Source: Chrysomallon squamiferum
Lineage: Eukaryota > Mollusca > Gastropoda > Neomphalida > Peltospiridae
Reading direction: 5' to 3'
Length of the DNA stretch: 27,500 nucleotides
Assembly: GCA_012295275.1 (NCBI GenBank)
Contig: CM022672.1
Span: 33,841,754-33,869,253, forward strand
Shown: positions 9,118-18,604 of the stretch, piece by piece
Layout: every line of letters begins with the position of its first letter
Numbering within the stretch: the stretch's first letter is position 1
Made by a program: the position numbers and the translations under genes
The notes under the pieces: model-generated
Told to the model about the DNA's origin: nothing
Databases searched by the model: none
Seen by the model: the letters and a program-made list of their open reading frames with translations, nothing else

Positions 9118-9725
9118 TTATGCTTTATATGTAGTAAAGATTGTTTTTCAGTAATCATTTAGAAATATACAAAACAGAGTTAAAAAGAGACAGTGTGTTT
9201 CATTATACTTTATGTGTAGTAAAGATTGTTTTTCAGTAATTCATTTAGAAATATACAAAATAGAGTTAAAAAGAGACAGTGTTTCATTATACTTTATGTG
9301 TAGTAAAGATTGTTTGTCAGTGATCATTTAGAAGTATGCAAAATAGAGTGAAACAGAGACACTGTTTGAAAATGTAATAATCATGATACTTTATTTGTAG
9401 TAAAGATTGTTTTCTTTTATTTAAATAATCATTTGGAAATATATATTTTAAAAAAAAGTTATGATTATTATGAACAGAATTTTTTTTTACACCACTTCAC
9501 ATCATAATCTTTATGTTTAGTAAAGATTGCTGTTTGGTAATTATTTAGAAGTATGGAGAATACAGTTTCAAAGAGATACTCTTTCAAAGTGTAATGATCA
9601 GTAGTAAACTGTAACACAAACAGATTATAATCACTTTATATGTAGTAAAGATTGTTTTTCAGTAATCATATAGAAGTATTCACAACACAGTTAAACAGAG
9701 ATACACTTTCAAAATGTACCATAAC
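9118..9725 (+). repeat. Tandem array, unit 83-125 bp, six copies (forward arm)
   Basis: CTTTATNTGTAGTAAAGATT, followed by GTTTTTCAGTAATCATTTAG, starts at 9123, 9208, 9291, 9389, 9509 and 9634. Units lengthen and diverge to the right. Related sequence in the opposite orientation lies at 10620-11110. Confidence 0.75.
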
Positions 9726-9963
9726 CAATTTACTGTTAAAAACCTTTAATAATTTAATCACTTGAACTGTTTGAGAGCACACACTGAGAGAGAGGTAGTT
9801 ATGTTAGTTATCTCACATGGAGGGGGTAAATATATGAAATATCATGACCCTGACCATATCAGCATAATTGCATGCAATCATCTTTGTTTATGCAGACAGT
9901 TTATAATTCATTTTCACAGCATGCGAAGGCCTGGGGTTAAAATATGAACAGGGAGTTTACCAA

Positions 9964-9968
<5 letters not shown>

Positions 9969-9995
<27 letters not shown>
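9969..9995 (+). repeat. Poly(A) run of 27
   Basis: An A tract after unique sequence (9750-9968). I looked for SINE A/B boxes upstream and found none, so a retroposon tail is not supported. It directly precedes copy 2 of the dispersed repeat. Confidence 0.8.
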
Positions 9996-9996
<1 letters not shown>

Positions 9997-9998
<2 letters not shown>

Positions 9999-10285
9999 AT
10001 TATAATAATGTTTATTAAATTAAAACCTTTGTTCAGTTTTGCCAGAATGATTATTACCTCATTTATTTTTTAATTGCATCATTATTATTATCATTTAAAG
10101 TTAATTATATCATTTGAAAAACAGGAGGAGAAAAATGTTATTAATTCTTACAATTTTGTAATTGTCATAGATTTCGGAGTATTATAATATTAATATTAAG
10201 TATTAATTATGGTTATTCTCATTTATTTTTAACTATGTTTCTGTTTAAAATTAATTATATCAGTAAGAAAAACAGGAAGAGAAAA
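9997..10285 (+). repeat. Dispersed A+T-rich repeat, copies 2 and 3
   Basis: Copy 2 (10000-10135) and partial copy 3 (10190-10285) both end in a GTTAATTATATCA-like stretch plus GAAAAACAGGAGGAGA or GAAAAACAGGAAGAGA. They match 8585-8740. Confidence 0.55.
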
Positions 10286-10464
10286 TACTTTCAATTCTTG
10301 CAGTTATAAAAAAAGTCGTTTTGATTTCAGTGTATTAATGTTATTTTTATTATGCTTTCTGCTGTTTGTGAATCTGAGTGTTTCAGATGAACTGTGTTTG
10401 TTCACATTGTTCTGAATATGTCTAAAACAAACAGATGCCAGGCACAGGCTGTCTCCTCTTTCAG

Positions 10465-10569
10465 ATTTATGGCTTGTTTCAACACAGGTTTGTATCATCT
10501 AACAGTGTGAATCAACAGCAGACACAGCCAATCATTTGTCTTCATTGGAGTGGTCTCCCACCTAGCTGA
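10465..10569 (+). CDS. Weak candidate exon, 34 codons plus TGA
   Basis: Seen: the acceptor GGCTGTCTCCTCTTTCAG ends at 10464. Phase 0 is then open for 34 codons (starts IYGLFQHRFVSSNS, ends WSGLPPS) to TGA at 10567-10569, with AATAAA near 10637. A donor-like ACACAG|GTTTGT at 10487 could instead make a 23-nt microexon. The opposite strand of this stretch is also open for over 60 codons from 10498 down to 10304, so coding sense is ambiguous. It lies in the higher-complexity spacer between two oppositely oriented tandem arrays. No family recognised; chance is likely enough that I keep this low. Confidence 0.2.
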   Translation: MYGLFQHRFVSSNSVNQQQTQPIICLHWSGLPPS

Positions 10570-10619
10570 CGTATAACTGAAATATCAAATACTTCCATGA
10601 TTTGTTTCAAAATTCAAGA

Positions 10620-11110
10620 TTCAAAATTCAAAAACAATAAACTATGATTATAATCATTTATGGTGTATTTTTACTTTTCCTAATGATCATTTCATTTTGA
10701 AAGAGTGACTCTGTTTAAATATTGTTTGTATAATTGATAAAATAACAATCTTTGATAATCATAAAGTATAATGGTTATAATCAGCTATGATGTTTTACTG
10801 CTACTAATGAGTATTACATTTTGACAGTATTTCTCTTTCAGTGTAATTTGTATACTTCTATTAATCAAAGAATATTCTTTACTAAAGATAAAGTATGATG
10901 CTTATAACAGGTTACGGTGTTTTTTACTCTTCCTAATGATTATTACATTTTGAAAGAGTGACTTGGTTTAATTATATTTTGCATACTTCTAAGTGATTAC
11001 TTGAAATTACTGAAAAACAACCTTTACTAAAGATAAAATTTTAATGACTGTAATTAGTTGTGTGTATTTAACTAATGATCATTCATTTTGAAAGAGTATA
11101 TTTGGTTTCA
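10620..11110 (-). repeat. Inverted counterpart of the 9118-9725 array
   Basis: CTGAAAAACAACCTTTACTA at about 11010, CTTTACTAAAGATAAAGTAT at 10877 and CTTTGATAATCATAAAGTAT at 10752 read as reverse complements of the forward unit. Copies are spaced about 110-145 bp and share CCTAATGATNATTNCATTTT and GAAAGAGTGACT. Confidence 0.65.
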
Positions 11111-11271
11111 GTACACTTTGTATTTCTGAATATAACCTTTTATAAATATACTTGAATCCTAGTCATTTTCTTCCATGTATGATTATTATTATGATTTATT
11201 GGTTTAAAAACTAATTCTGGTTTATAAATGAATAATAAGCAAACTTGAAAAAACACATTAACATGTACACA

Positions 11272-11304
<33 letters not shown>

Positions 11305-11327
11305 TTCTCTGTTATCTGCATAAACAC

Positions 11328-11367
<40 letters not shown>

Positions 11368-11391
11368 CATAAACACACACACACACACACA
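11272..11391. repeat. (CT)n then (CA)n upstream of the main exon
   Basis: CT-rich tract 11272-11310 and (CA)n 11331-11391, ending about 200 nt before the acceptor. In RNA these are typical binding tracts for PTB-like (CU-rich) and hnRNP L-like (CA-rich) splicing regulators. Confidence 0.85.
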
Positions 11392-11594
11392 TCTGCAATG
11401 ACAAATATACACATTTTTTCAGGTATACACCTATACAACATGAATACTTGATCAAAGTACTAAACCCGACATAAACAAACAAGTCGTATTAACTCAAAAC
11501 AGGTAATCTAAGCTGCAGCTAAATCCTGCATTTTAAGGAGACTGTTTCAACAGACACATAATTAACCCTTCGATTTATGTTTTTCATTTTGCAG

Positions 11595-11711
11595 TCTTCG
11601 AGTTGCCACGAAGACCCGGACGATTCAGCACTGCACGAGAAGCTCAACAGTTCAGATTTTGACGAAAGTGTTGTCAGTACAAACATCCGTGAAAATGTGC
11701 TAGACTCAGAT
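11595..11711 (+). CDS. Internal coding exon of an unidentified acidic protein (117 nt, phase 0/0)
   Basis: Seen: a T-rich tract ending TTTTCATTTTGCAG precedes the exon, and the donor GAT|GTAAGTATT follows it. Between them 39 codons are open in one frame, starting and ending on codon boundaries. A plausible branch site (AATTAACC) lies about 30 nt upstream. The exon is clearly richer in G+C than its surroundings and carries several CpGs, which are rare here. The peptide starts SSSCHEDPDDSALHEK and ends NIRENVLDSD. It is rich in Asp, Glu and Ser, has one Cys, no hydrophobic segment and no recognisable catalytic motif, so I infer a disordered, probably cytoplasmic or nuclear linker or tail. Serines beside acids (SSDFDES) would suit casein kinase 2, but that is only motif-level. 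Because the exon is a multiple of three, skipping it would keep frame. It is flanked by (CT)n and (CA)n upstream and (TG)n right after the donor. I do not recognise the gene; the splice evidence is strong, the function unknown. Confidence 0.75.
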
Positions 11712-11717
11712 GTAAGT

Positions 11718-11885
11718 ATTGTGTGTGTGTATGTCTCTGGGTTTGTGTGTGTGTGTGTGCATGTATTCTATGTGTGTGTTTATGTGTGTGTGTGTGTGTG
11801 TGTGTGTGCATGTGTCCATGTGTTTGGTTGTGTTTGTGTCTGTGTGTGTGTGTGTATGTTTTGTGTATGTGTGTGTGGGTTTGCT
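11718..11885. repeat. (TG)n tract immediately after the exon donor
   Basis: TG repeats begin about 6 nt after GTAAGT and continue for over 150 nt, with the longest pure run near 11782-11808. UG-rich RNA is bound by TDP-43 and CELF-type proteins. The tract is complementary to the upstream (CA)n. The open frames here are repeat-derived. Confidence 0.9.
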
Positions 11886-12114
11886 GTTTTTTTGTATGTG
11901 TGGTTTTAGCATCAATTTTATAGACTATTCTGAAAAAAACTGTATATAACATTGTTTTCCCTTTTTAACAAAACTTTTAATACATTGCAATAACAGTTAT
12001 ATATCTGCTGTTCAGTAGAGTGTAAATGAAATTCTTCAAACAGTGACTTTATACTTTACCACTTACAATATTCTGACTGCATAGCCTCTTTATGTGGAAC
12101 TAGTTGGAACTGGA

Positions 12115-12122
12115 TTTATATA

Positions 12123-12153
<31 letters not shown>

Positions 12154-12232
12154 ATTATAGATATATATAAATATACATATGCATATATAGATATATATAG
12201 ATATACACATACACATATACATACATACAAGC
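12115..12232. repeat. (TA)n/(GATA)n tract
   Basis: TATATATA followed by imperfect TAGATATAGATA and ATACACATAC units. The segment 11890-12110 is unique with no feature seen. Confidence 0.85.
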
Positions 12233-12329
12233 TGTTTTATCCACCATCGTTTCTTGGTATAATCTACAATATCTGAAATACAAAGTGAAATACTCTTTGT
12301 CAAAAAGATCAACTTGGTTTTGCCAATAC

Positions 12330-12400
12330 TTGCCAATACCTCACACGAACACTCTAACCACTGGGCCGAAGTCCAAGTGTGTTTCTGGGAAATGCTGAAA
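12330..12400 (-). mobile_element. Possible head of a tRNA-derived SINE (A-box only)
   Basis: On the minus strand CGGCCCAGTGGTTAGAG (12354-12370) fits the RNA polymerase III A-box region of tRNA-derived SINEs (TRGCNNAGTGG) and is followed by GTGTTCGTGTGAGG. I cannot find a matching GGTTCGANNCC B-box downstream, where TATTGGCAAG is duplicated instead. It would be a truncated or decayed copy. A plus-strand open frame across 12314-12517 is taken as incidental. Confidence 0.3.
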
Positions 12401-12599
12401 TCCAGTGTTGACATTTGTAACAAGTCAAACAGAAGAGGATACTGTACCTTTCATCTCTCTGAGGCCAGAACTAAGACTGTCTGTGTTTTGTACAAACTGT
12501 CTGTGTGTTTTGTGTGATACAGTTTGACAGACAGAAATAGCCTGACGTTTGTTTCAAAATCAGTGACAGTTCTACAAGTCTAATCTTTGTTGTCATTGT

Positions 12600-12865
12600 T
12601 CAGATGTATAATTCTAAGTCATGTTTCAAGTATATAATTCTGTTTTTCAAATATTTAATTAAAATCATAATTCATCTTTCAAGTATATAATTCTGTGTTT
12701 CAAATGTATAATTAAAATCATAACAATCATGTTTCAAGTATATTGTATTTTCTAATTATGTTTCAAGTATATAATAAAATCATTATCGTTATGTTTCAAA
12801 TATAATAGTAATAATTAACATATTTCAAGCATATAATTCTAAACATTAGTGTCATGTTTCAGTAA
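12600..12865. repeat. Degenerate short tandem repeat (ATGTTTCAAGTATATAATT)
   Basis: About eight variants of the 19-mer, often alternating with AAAATCATAA, at uneven spacing of 25-45 bp. No coding potential is visible. Confidence 0.65.
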
Positions 12866-13065
12866 TAAATGTATAATGTTATTGTGCTGAGTTAAATAAG
12901 GATTCTATATTACTGAGATTTATTGGATTTTCAGAAAACACTGATGTTATTAAATAAACGAATGTGGTCTACAGGAAATATATCACCCAGTAATTTTAGT
13001 AATATATATTCTTGTATACAACAGGCATTCCATCATTAACAGATAAGTTAAAAACACATAAAAAC

Positions 13066-13275
13066 AGGAAGACAGACAGACAGATATGAAGAGAGACAGA
13101 TAGGTAGAGAGACAGAGATAGATAACAGACATACAGACACGACAACAGACATAGACAGAAACAGACAGATAAACTGATAGCTTATACAGAGACACACACA
13201 TATACATACATACATACATACATACATACAGACAGACAGACAGACAGACAGACAGATAGATAGATAGATAGACAT
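13066..13275. repeat. (GACA)n/(GATA)n/(CATA)n block
   Basis: Tetranucleotide arrays with purest runs CATA 13203-13228 and GACA/GATA 13228-13272. Minus-strand open frames here are Tyr/Leu/Cys-rich repeat products. Confidence 0.9.
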
Positions 13276-13337
13276 ATTTGTATATTATAATTATATAAAC
13301 AGACATACCAATAATTTACACTATTAGCATATATATT

Positions 13338-13340
<3 letters not shown>

Positions 13341-13396
<56 letters not shown>

Positions 13397-13397
13397 C
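13341..13397. repeat. (TG)n(TA)n compound microsatellite
   Basis: About 14 TG units run directly into about 13 TA units. The interval 13400-13860 is unique apart from CATA repeats at 13635-13654 and CAGGT-type inverted repeats at 13499-13515. Confidence 0.9.
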
Positions 13398-13862
13398 TAA
13401 TAATTACCACTAAGTACATGCTTATTTTTAAATGAACATTGCTATTAATATCTCACCTATTCACTTTGATCTTTGTCATTGCCCACCTGACTAGATCTAC
13501 CTGTAGATTACAGGTAATTGGACCTTTTCACAAAGGTAGATTTACTTTCATTACTTAATGCACTGCTGTATTGGAAATGCTCTCGCCAGAAAGGTTATAT
13601 TTATAGTAATAGTCACAAACAAATTCAACACAAATACATACATACATACATACATATAAGTTGCATTAAGATTAAATCAAGCTAACTTATTTGGATGACA
13701 TACGCAGTCTGGTTTTTCTGTATAATGACATATTTAACGGAGCGTAACTTTTCACTCGCTATAGAATAACAATGAGTGCATTAAAACTGTGTATTACACA
13801 TCAGCATGGTATTAATGTACAGAACAACCTTGACAATTTAATTACCAAGTTTTTCTTCACAG

Positions 13863-13883
13863 AGGTCAGTATTTATCTGCCTG
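13863..13883 (+). CDS. Speculative 21-nt microexon
   Basis: AAGTTTTTCTTCACAG precedes exactly seven codons (RSVFICL), then CTG|GTAACA. The acceptor is strong and the donor moderate. Phase 0/0 agrees with the exon at 11595-11711. The sequence is too short for coding evidence, and acceptor-donor pairs this close will arise by chance in 27 kb. Confidence 0.14.
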
Positions 13884-13999
13884 GTAACATTATACAGTAA
13901 TTATTTACAAACAGTTTTAAATGATTTTTAATGTTTGTTTATTTTGTTGTTGTGCTTATAATTCAGCTTTGTTTGTTTTGTTGTACTAACCAGTTATGG

Positions 14000-14205
14000 T
14001 TGTATGTCTGTCTGTCTGTGTATGTGTATGTATGTGGGTGTGGGTGTATATGTCTATCTATCTATTTATCTATCTATATATATATATATATATAAAAATA
14101 TATATTAATGTTTATATATATATATATATATTAAGGTATATATATAAAATATATTAAGGTATATATATATTTATATATATATTAAGGTATATATGTATAT
14201 TTTTC
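14000..14205. repeat. (TCTG)n, (TCTA)n and (TA)n block with a 30-bp subrepeat
   Basis: After TCTG, TGTG and TCTA units, TATATATATATTAAGGTATA recurs three times between 14105 and 14195. Confidence 0.75.
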
Positions 14206-14299
14206 AAAGATACATAGATTATGACTTATTTCTATTACTTTAAATGCAGTTTGAAGATAAAACACACAGATATATAATATAAATACGTATGGATTATAG

Positions 14300-14645
14300 A
14301 TGTACATAAAGATTATAAAGATGTAGATTATAGACCTAGATATAGATACAGTTGCAGATTACAGACATTAAGATAGACAGATAGAGTTTACAGACATAAA
14401 ACAGAGAGTTAGTCTGGTAGGTAGACAGATAGACTGATATGGAGACAGACAGACAGACAGACAGACATAAGCAGAAAAGGAGACATACTAATAGTTTTTA
14501 ACATAGAGAGAAACACAAAGGTAGAGAGATATACAAATAGACAGACAGACAGAGAGAAAAATAGATATAATCAGATAAACAGACAATACTAATAGTTTAT
14601 ACAGAAAGAGAGACACACACACACACACAGACAGACAGACAGATA
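14300..14645. repeat. (GACA)n/(GATA)n block
   Basis: Imperfect GATA and GACA units; the longest GACA runs are near 14445-14467 and 14628-14642, and a short (CA)n lies at 14614-14630. Confidence 0.85.
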
Positions 14646-14837
14646 CAAAACTCTTTATCATTTTGCTTCTCACTAACAATAGCTTTCAGATTAAACTCTG
14701 ACAGTTTTGGCTTAGCTTTAAATTCACACACAGGTGGAAGGAACTGAAATAAGCCTGACAAATTTAAATAACAAGATAAATTGAAGCCCTGTGGTCATAC
14801 ACAACTAAAGTCACCAGTTTTTGAAAAGAAGAAGACA

Positions 14838-14897
14838 TTTACCTGTTCAGGTAAACTGCACTTTGTGCACCTAGGTGTGGTTTAGGTAAAAGAAAAA
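14838..14897. promoter_or_regulatory. Cluster of short palindromes with CAGGT half-sites
   Basis: TTTACCTG-TT-CAGGTAAA, GCAC-TTT-GTGC and CACCTAGGTG follow one another within 45 bp, then TTTAGGTAAA. A related inverted pair, ACCTGTA-GAT-TACAGGT, lies at 13499-13515. The symmetry suits a dimeric DNA-binding protein, but the protein is unknown. Confidence 0.25.
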
Positions 14898-14924
14898 GTG
14901 ATTCACAGTATACATTAAAAAAAA

Positions 14925-15110
14925 TAATTTAATGTAAATAAATAAATAAATGTTATATAAATAAATAAATGTTAAATAAATAATATGTAAAATAGATATA
15001 CAGCCATATGATAGTTAATATATAGAGACATACAGGCAGGTTGACAAATATAAAAATGGAACTTTCAGTTATGAATGAATGAATGAATGAATAAACAAAA
15101 TATTTGTTTA
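14925..15110. repeat. (AAAT)n and (AATG)n tracts
   Basis: AAATAAATAAAT at 14937-14985 and GAATGAATGAATGAAT at 15073-15092 in A+T-rich sequence. Confidence 0.8.
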
Positions 15111-15439
15111 ATAAATCTCAGTATTTAATTACTAGCTATCAATTTTTTCTACAATGATCAATTTATGAACAAATACCAGAATCATCTACATATGGATTAG
15201 TGGTATTGATTAGCTGAAAATAATCTTTTACTGTGTATTTTCACATTGAAAAGCACATAAAGTGAACTCTGATAAACCAGTCAATCGGAACAGGAAAAAT
15301 TGTTCACAATTTTTTTTCTGTTTACACCAGGAATAATCTGATCAATGATCCACTAACCTTTAAGACCTGGCAAAGCAAAAAAATATATATTTATTTTTAT
15401 TTTCAATATCTGTTTTTAAAGTTATATTTTGTAATTATA

Positions 15440-15941
15440 CAGTTTAATGCATATACAACTGTATTATTTATGAAGAATATGACAAATATGGCAAACAGGC
15501 TTAATGTGTCACCAATACAGATGGGGTGGGTGATCACCAATCCTTCAGTCAGTGTAAAAATACTATTATTTAAATACTGTATTGATGAAGAAAGTGGCAA
15601 ACAAAAAGCTATCTGATGAATGAGCTCACTGTTAGGCTTGTCACAGTAAAGACATAATTTTATTTTAAGTGACAGTGCAATGCAGTTGTACTGTATTAAA
15701 GTTTAACGATGAATTATGGGAAACAGGTTAGGTGTACATCAACTAGAAATGATCAATAAATAAACAGCTTATTAACAAACAAACAAAAAACTCAACACTT
15801 GAAAAATTATTCTGTGTTAAATGGGTTTTTTGGAATTTCTGTTCTGTAAATTGCATTTTAATGTACACATTCTCTGTTAGTTTGTTCTGATAATGAAGAA
15901 TGTGGCAGATAGGTTTTTGTATACAGCAAGGTTCAATGACC

Positions 15942-15976
<35 letters not shown>

Positions 15977-16050
15977 GTCAAGACTTAAAATTCTTTTTAT
16001 TTTAAAAGTGAGTTTTGAATTATATCGAGTAAATTACTGTGTAATGCATA
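15440..16050. repeat. Strongly diverged repeat around GAAGAATATGGCAAACAGG
   Basis: Related words occur at about 15471 (GAAGAATATGACAAATATGG), 15586 (GAAGAAAGTGGCAAAC), 15703 (GATGAATTATGGGAAACAGG) and 15894 (GAAGAATGTGGCAGATAGG), each after TTTTAAGT/AATGCA-type sequence. (CA)n sits at 15942-15974. A 94-codon frame open on the plus strand (15332-15616) is treated as chance. Confidence 0.5.
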
Positions 16051-16059
16051 TATTCTGTT

Positions 16060-16126
16060 TGTGTGTGTGTGTGTGTGCATGTGTACATACATCTATATAT
16101 CTACATATATATACATAGATAGATGG

Positions 16127-16185
<59 letters not shown>

Positions 16186-16262
16186 CATAGATAGATAGAT
16201 AAATAGATAGATATAATTATGTATAGATATAGATAGATAGATAGATAGATAGACAGATAGAT
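16060..16262. repeat. (TG)n, (TA)n and (GATA)n block
   Basis: TG at 16060-16077, about 22 TA units at 16136-16180, then GATA units to 16262, with CATA between. The minus-strand frame is a repeat product. Confidence 0.9.
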
Positions 16263-16370
16263 ATAAAGACTGGTAAATGTTACAAATCACTTTTGCATAC
16301 ACACCAACATTTTGATAAATGACCCTTCAGTCCTTAAACTTCACACCTGAAAAAAAAAAAAAAAAAAAAT

Positions 16371-17090
16371 CATCATTTTATCTTAAATGTGTTTTAATTA
16401 CATTACATAAATGACAATATAACACACACATACTGCAATTAAAACAGTTTCATATGACAAATATATCTTTGTGCTGATTTGACAAAGAATTCCAGCAACT
16501 GCTGACGTTTTCACAAAGTATGTGTGTTATACATGATGTATCACACAGTTGGCTGTCAGTCTCTGTGATTATCTACCATAACGGTTTTTGCTTCAGAGTT
16601 GATAACCTGCTGAATGGTTAATAAGCAGCTTAATTATATAAATTATAAACAAAGGTTGAGTTAGTGTTTTTATTATTATTAAGATGACCTATTAAATGGA
16701 TGCTAGCTGAATTAACAATTAGGCTGAATTATCAGAACTGTTAATAACTGACTAACAGCTCATACAAGGTGGAGTTAATTTGATATAGTGTGGCATGAAG
16801 TAATGATGTTAACCTTATAAAGTTATTAGCTGTACTTTCTAGTGTTAATTAACAACGTGTTATGTGTAATATATTTAATATCCTACATCAGTCCAGTTAA
16901 TACTGGTTAGTTTATTCCACAGCGAAGAGTTTTGTTTTCCAAATGCAACTTTATGTAAAGAGAGATATAAAAGACTTCGCAATATCTAGTCTTTTCTATG
17001 GAAAGGATAATTAAGAAGAATAAAATATATTTTGATAACTATTTAAAAAAAAAAAAAAATGTATATCTCTTTATCCTTATAATTATTGAA
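16371..17090. other. Unique A+T-rich segment without a gene
   Basis: No supported exon or repeat array. A 20-nt A run precedes it (16350-16369). From about 16595 to 16930 TTAAT/ATTAA words are frequent (for example GGTTAATAAGC and GAATTAACAATTAGG); homeodomain factors favour such cores, but base composition alone could explain them. Confidence 0.5.
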
Positions 17091-17094
17091 AATC

Positions 17095-17520
17095 CCAAGT
17101 TAAAATAAAGTTTACCTTCATAATTATGAAAATCTAATATAATTACACTGTGTAATTATGGAAATCTAGAGATGAACACAAATTTATCTTTATTTTTATG
17201 TGTGTTTTGTGGGGTGTGTGTGTGTGGATATATATAGATATATCATTATAATTAAAATTAAAATGGTAATAAAATAAAGTTTATCTGATTTTTTATTCTG
17301 ATAAAATTATAAAATTCTAAAAAAAAGTTTACCCTGATATTTGAAAATTCTAGCATTTGATAATTATAATAAAAAATCTGCTGAATAAAATAAAGTTTAT
17401 CTTTATGAATTATGAAAATCCAGTCACAAAATAAATAAATCATTTTAAAAAAATATCTAGCTATTAAATTATTTTTAACTGATAATTCAAAAAAAAAAAA
17501 AAAAACATCCAGCTACACAA
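17095..17520. repeat. Degenerate repeat (AAAATAAAGTTTAYCTTTATAATTATGAAAATCTAG type)
   Basis: AAATAAAGTTTACCTTCAT at 17103, AATAAAGTTTATCTGAT at 17272 and AATAAAGTTTATCTTTAT at 17388, each followed by ATTATGAAAATCTAG-like text, with weaker copies between. Nothing coding is visible. Confidence 0.5.
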
Positions 17521-17529
17521 TGAAATTTT

Positions 17530-17714
17530 ATCTGATAAATATTTTTCTTCATTCGTTCTTTCTATCTTTTTTCTTCCTTTTCTTTTTCAAATAATAAAAA
17601 TTTCAAACAAGATATTACATTATATTTGTATAATTATAAATACATATTAAACACTGCAAATCTGTGTAATGTTTTAAATAAGAAAAAAAACAAACCCAAA
17701 ACAATGGTAAATTC
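17530..17714. other. A+T-rich segment, nothing assigned
   Basis: T/C-rich 17545-17590 then A+T-rich DNA, with no splice-like or repeat structure I can support. Confidence 0.4.
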
Positions 17715-17875
17715 TAGAAAAGTTTTAAAATAGTTTTATTGCTCAATAAATTCTTTCGTTCTTCAAACTTTTATGAGGTTTTCTTTACATAATCTCCACC
17801 ACTATCAGTAAAACGCAATAAAAATATTTCACTTCGGCATTGATGTCCTTGTGAAGAGTTGATAATAATATTTGT
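17715..17875 (-). mobile_element. Possible decayed 3' end of a transposase-type element
   Basis: On the minus strand a broken frame reads IFLLRFTDSGGDYVKKTS before a stop. The GGDYV element just ahead of the stop recalls the C-terminal end of some mariner-like (SETMAR-type) transposases. It is preceded by a short open stretch (LHKDINAEVK) in another frame and followed by an AATAAA-containing tail. No terminal inverted repeats and no DDD/DDE residues can be placed. This is a resemblance only, on a fragment of about 50 codons with a frame change. Confidence 0.18.
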
Positions 17876-18142
17876 GTTATAACCCTATCTTCGGGCTGTC
17901 GCCATTATTGTTGTGTATGCATGCAGTAAATTATTATATTCATTTCCAACATACCAGATCATAACCAGATATTGAACTATCTTGACAAACAGTTCATTCT
18001 CAGAATAACGTTTTTGTCACAAGAATTTGATCCGAAATGATTCGAATATTTTGTCGCAGGCTTTTGTTGCTGGTTGTTAATTAAAATGGGTGTATGTTGG
18101 ATACATTTGTTTACAGACTATAACTTTTGTAACACTTTGTAA

Positions 18143-18250
18143 GCCAATGAACAACAAAGTTTTACATTGTAAAACACTTTGCGAAAAGAGAGAGAGAGAG
18201 GCCAATGAACAACAACACAGTTTTACATTGTAAAACACTGTTCTACACTT
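18143..18250. repeat. 58-bp duplication with an internal palindrome
   Basis: GCCAATGAACAACA starts at 18143 and 18201. Both copies contain AGTTTTACATTGTAAAACAC, a near-perfect palindrome that could form a short hairpin. A (GA)6 tract lies between the copies. Confidence 0.75.
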
Positions 18251-18421
18251 TTGGGCTTACTTAAACTGGGCAGTATTTTGTCAAGGAGGATATAGCGTTT
18301 GTGTGCAATGTTTGTGAGTATCTTTGCTGTAGCACAATTAAAATTGCTGTAATGTGGCTGGGGCTTGTATTTGACAAATAAATGTGTCCATCCAGATAAA
18401 TAAAACTGAGATTATTCTGTG

Positions 18422-18423
<2 letters not shown>

Positions 18424-18463
<40 letters not shown>

Positions 18464-18525
18464 TCACACTTAAATTAATAAATAGAAAAGAAAAATGAAA
18501 GAAAAAACAGAAATAGATGAACTAA

Positions 18526-18588
<63 letters not shown>

Positions 18589-18604
18589 AATAAATAAATA
18601 AAAT
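18424..18604. repeat. (CT)n, (AAT)n and (AAAT)n tracts
   Basis: CT at 18424-18459, about 19 AAT units at 18526-18581, then AAAT to 18604. The Tyr-rich and Arg/Glu-rich minus-strand frames are repeat products. Confidence 0.9.

Noticed and set aside
9750-9995. Poly(A) run as a possible retroposon tail
   Set aside because: No pol III boxes, no reverse-transcriptase frame and no target-site duplication could be found around it.
15332-15616. 94 codons open on the plus strand after a good acceptor (TTTTTTTTCTGTTTACACCAG)
   Set aside because: The first third is A/T-only low complexity (Lys/Ile/Tyr/Phe), the rest lies in a diverged repeat, there is no donor, and one or two frames this long are expected by chance in DNA of this composition.
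15902-15940. tRNA-like A-box (GTGGCAGATAGG) and GGTTCAATGACC B-box-like words
   Set aside because: The words are only about 28 bp apart, too close for a tRNA, and no cloverleaf stems form.
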